This document shows, in pieces, positions 61,571 through 64,000 of a stretch of 64,000 nucleotides of DNA. This DNA comes from Mycosarcoma maydis. Its lineage: Eukaryota; Basidiomycota; Ustilaginomycetes; Ustilaginales. The stretch lies in NCBI RefSeq assembly GCF_000328475.2, contig NC_026494.1, positions 186,001-250,000 of the forward strand. Direction: 5' to 3'. Below the pieces are notes generated by a model that searched no databases, had not been told where the DNA came from, and saw only the letters and a program-made list of their open reading frames with translations. Position numbers and translations under genes: made by a program. Every line of letters begins with the position of its first letter. The stretch's first letter is position 1.

Positions 61571-64000
61571 TCAGAAAAGGTCGATATCCATATCACCGTC
61601 TTGCTCCTCCTGCATCTGCCTGGCCAAGCTCGCACCATCGTCATCATCCAAATCCACTGCCTCCGTTGTGCGCCTCTGCCTAAGCATACGATCTACATAC
61701 TCGGCCCTCTTGTCTTGCATCCCCACCTCGGCTACACTCAACATCGCGGTTGCGGCGCCACCCAAAGCACCTGGCGAATCTGGCGAATCTGGCGAATCTG
61801 GCGCATCGCCCCGTTCCGCCGCTTGCTTTTCCTGCAACTCGACCACGCGTTGTCGACGTTCCTGCTCCAACCTCGTCCACTTGCGAATCACACGTTCTCG
61901 CTCCTCGATTGCGCGTCTGCGCCGCTGTTCCACTGCGGGCATCATGGTGACCACGAACAGCAAGATGGGCAGAAGCCACTCCGAATTCAGAACTCTTTCG
62001 ACCCAGCTCGCTTCTCGAGTCCGAGCACCGGACGCGGGGAGTAGGCCTAGCTCCACATCCTCAGCGTCGAGCCCGAGCAAGGCTACGCAGTCAATGCACC
62101 AGTCATACGAGAAGCGCGTACGCGATCGCAACCGAGGTGGTGCTTGCGGTGGCGGAAGCGGTCTGAATGGGTCTTCGGTCGCTTGACGTTCAGCTGCTTG
62201 TTCGTTCAGAGGTGCGCTGGGGACATTGGCGCCCACCATCGGTGCACCATCAGTACGAGGAGCAGCATCAGCAGCTGGTCCAGCATTGTTATTGGCAGCC
62301 GCAGCTTGAACCTCGTGCTGCGGCAGCTGTGCAGCGGCAGCCGGATGGAGCGCCATGCGCTGATGAGCACGCATGCGGCGTTGAACGATGCGATAGCTTT
62401 CAAAGACAACGTAAATCGAAGCCATGCCGAGCACAAAGTACCACTTGAACGGGTCGGCACCGCGCAGCATGACAGAGAGCAGAATGCCGAGTTTGAAGCT
62501 AATCATTGCCATTGGCATGATCACGGCGGTCACGTCGGCCACTGTGATGCCTCGCAGAGACCGAAGGATGCTTTGTACGAAATGAGAGGCACCAGCTATG
62601 ACGCCGCCCTGTTCGAGCGCCAGAGCTCGGCCTGCGGCTGCAGCGCCATTGAGTTGTGTCGGTGCTATCGCGCCAGGCACACTTGAAGCAGTTGAAGAGT
62701 GGAGAGGCTGTGACTGAATGAGCGTGCCGAGCATGATGACGTTTTCGAGCTTGTCGATCATGTTGCCGAGCGTTGTGATGCGGTGCAGAAGCGTCGCAAG
62801 TGCCTGGCTGCGTTGTACGGCTAAGGGCGTAGTAGAGATGCGCAACAGATACGGTAGACCGCGGTGTGAGACTTGCTGATATATGTATCGACTTTTGTTG
62901 TCGGCATCCAACGATGTGGTAGCAGCATGATCTTGGTGCGGCATCGGAACAGGTTCCCAGCCAAGCAACGTTGTCTCGATGCTGGTCAAAAGACGACTCT
63001 GTGCGAAAGGCTGTATAGTGCGTGTTTCAGGTCTAGACGACCCAGACTTTTGTGCTAGATGGGCATCGCTATAGATGTGCTCGTACATGGCCACGTATTC
63101 GTCGCATGCTTCACTGAGAGCCTCGATCAGCAGAGGCCAATTGTCGGGCGCAGTGACGCGAAGAGCTTCCTCAAGCACGGCGTACGCGTCAGAAACATCC
63201 TGACCTGTACCGGAGCGGAGCATGTTGGCGGTTGTGTTCCTGCTAGGTGCAGGGACGTAGTTGTCGTCGTGGTTTTGTGATAGACGAGATGTAGACTGAG
63301 CGGGGATGGGGATGGGCTCGGAAAAGTACGGCTCGAAAGCGGACGACCAATGAGGAGGGTGCTGCGTCAAGGTGGCAGCATGTGGGGGCGACACGTCATG
63401 TTGAGGACCGACTTGTGCTGACAAGGCCGAAGGTGGGAGGCTTTGTTGCTGTGATTGTCGCAGCTGCTGCTGCTGCTGCTGTTGTTGTTGTTGTTGTTGT
63501 TGCAAATAGGAGCTGCGGCGCGAAGGAGTGGGTCGATTTTGTGGGTCTGACCACGCATCGGGGCGAATGACGAGGTGAAGCGACAAGGGTTCGCCTTGGT
63601 CGAGCTAGAAATGAGTTGAATGTGGTTATTTGCAAACAAGACCGAGAGAAATTTCAGCAGCAGTCCCTCAATGAAAGACGGCTTTGGGTTTGGGTTGGGC
63701 TTGGTTTGGATTTGGTATTGGGCTCGACACTTACCATCTGTGCGAGCTGGCCGAGAAGCTCACTGTCGCCCAAGATGCGGCCGGATCGGATGCAACGCAT
63801 ACCATCGGCGCGAGGAGCACCGGGCCATGTGCTTTCGATCATGTTCTTGAGAGCAAGAACCGTATCGGTGGATTTGACTCTGATGATAGCCGAATCTTTA
63901 TCGAGCGAAGGACACTTGATGGCAACAGCGATATGATCGTCGTTGAGAGATGAGTGGGAGGCGGTGCTATCGATACTCTGGTGCTCTGTGCGATGTCGGA
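61571..64000 (-). CDS. HERP/Usa1-like ubiquitin-like-domain ERAD protein (5' end off window)
   Basis: Partial gene; at least two exons, 63735-64000 (continues beyond the edge) and 61571-63604, with a 130-bp intron (gtaagt...ttctag) in phase 0. The N-terminal part seen is a ubiquitin-like fold: IRVKSTDTVLALKNMIESTW, then MRCIRSGRILGDSELL, continuing after the intron as EPLSLHLVIRP. A poly-Gln run follows in the second exon. Far downstream is a hydrophobic hairpin (MISFKLGILLSVMLRG and WYFVLGMASIYVVFESY), then disordered sequence, another hydrophobic segment (LPILLFVVTMMPAV), a charged coiled coil and an acidic end. The order of UBL then membrane hairpin matches HERP and yeast Usa1, scaffolds of the Hrd1 ER-associated degradation ligase. 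The subtype is inferred from architecture. Confidence 0.78.

Overview
The window is a gene-dense piece of a fungal nuclear genome, most likely a basidiomycete smut or related yeast (Ustilaginales type). Evidence: moderately GC-rich DNA; many genes that are a single long exon mixed with genes carrying short GT-AG introns (72 to 222 bp, often with a CTGAC-like branch site); Ser/Pro/Ala-rich and poly-Gln insertions; and a complete set of ordinary eukaryotic housekeeping genes. Species cannot be fixed from the sequence. There are two runs of exactly 100 N (27794-27893 and 49458-49557), which look like scaffold gaps of arbitrary size.

Layout, left to right: a SET/NAP-type histone chaperone (+), a 4.9 kb gene-free stretch, a large Ser-rich membrane protein with a GRAM-like end (+), tRNA m7G methyltransferase TRM8 (-), a complex I 12 kDa/NDUFB10-like subunit (+, three exons), prefoldin subunit 2 (-, four exons), fimbrin (+), an alpha/beta hydrolase (-), an SPF30-like splicing factor (+), a KHA1-like K+/H+ antiporter (-), a 4.5 kb gene-free stretch with the first gap, a very large hybrid histidine kinase (+), 5 kb without a gene, a Crz1-like C2H2 regulator (+), U1-70K (-), proteasome alpha subunit PRE10 (+), 4.3 kb without a gene, an APSES-domain regulator interrupted by the second gap (+), dolichol kinase (+), a small putative secreted protein (-), SmD2 (-), cytosolic glutamyl-tRNA synthetase (+) and a HERP/Usa1-like ERAD protein (-) that runs off the right edge.

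There is no operon or gene cluster. Neighbours are mostly unrelated housekeeping genes in divergent or convergent pairs. Loose themes are RNA splicing (SPF30, U1-70K, SmD2), proteostasis (prefoldin, proteasome, HERP-like, dolichol kinase) and signalling/regulation (histidine kinase, Crz1-like, APSES). Long gene-free stretches lie upstream of the three signalling/regulatory genes, as expected for genes with large control regions.

The most distinctive non-coding feature is a dispersed family of 7-bp units (ATTCGTG, AATCGTG and their complements CACGAAT, CACGATT). They occur singly, as tandem arrays and as inverted pairs in almost every intergenic region. I do not recognise a described function for them. 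I found no CRISPR array, no intact transposon and no convincing tRNA gene, and I do not see a clear new multi-gene system.
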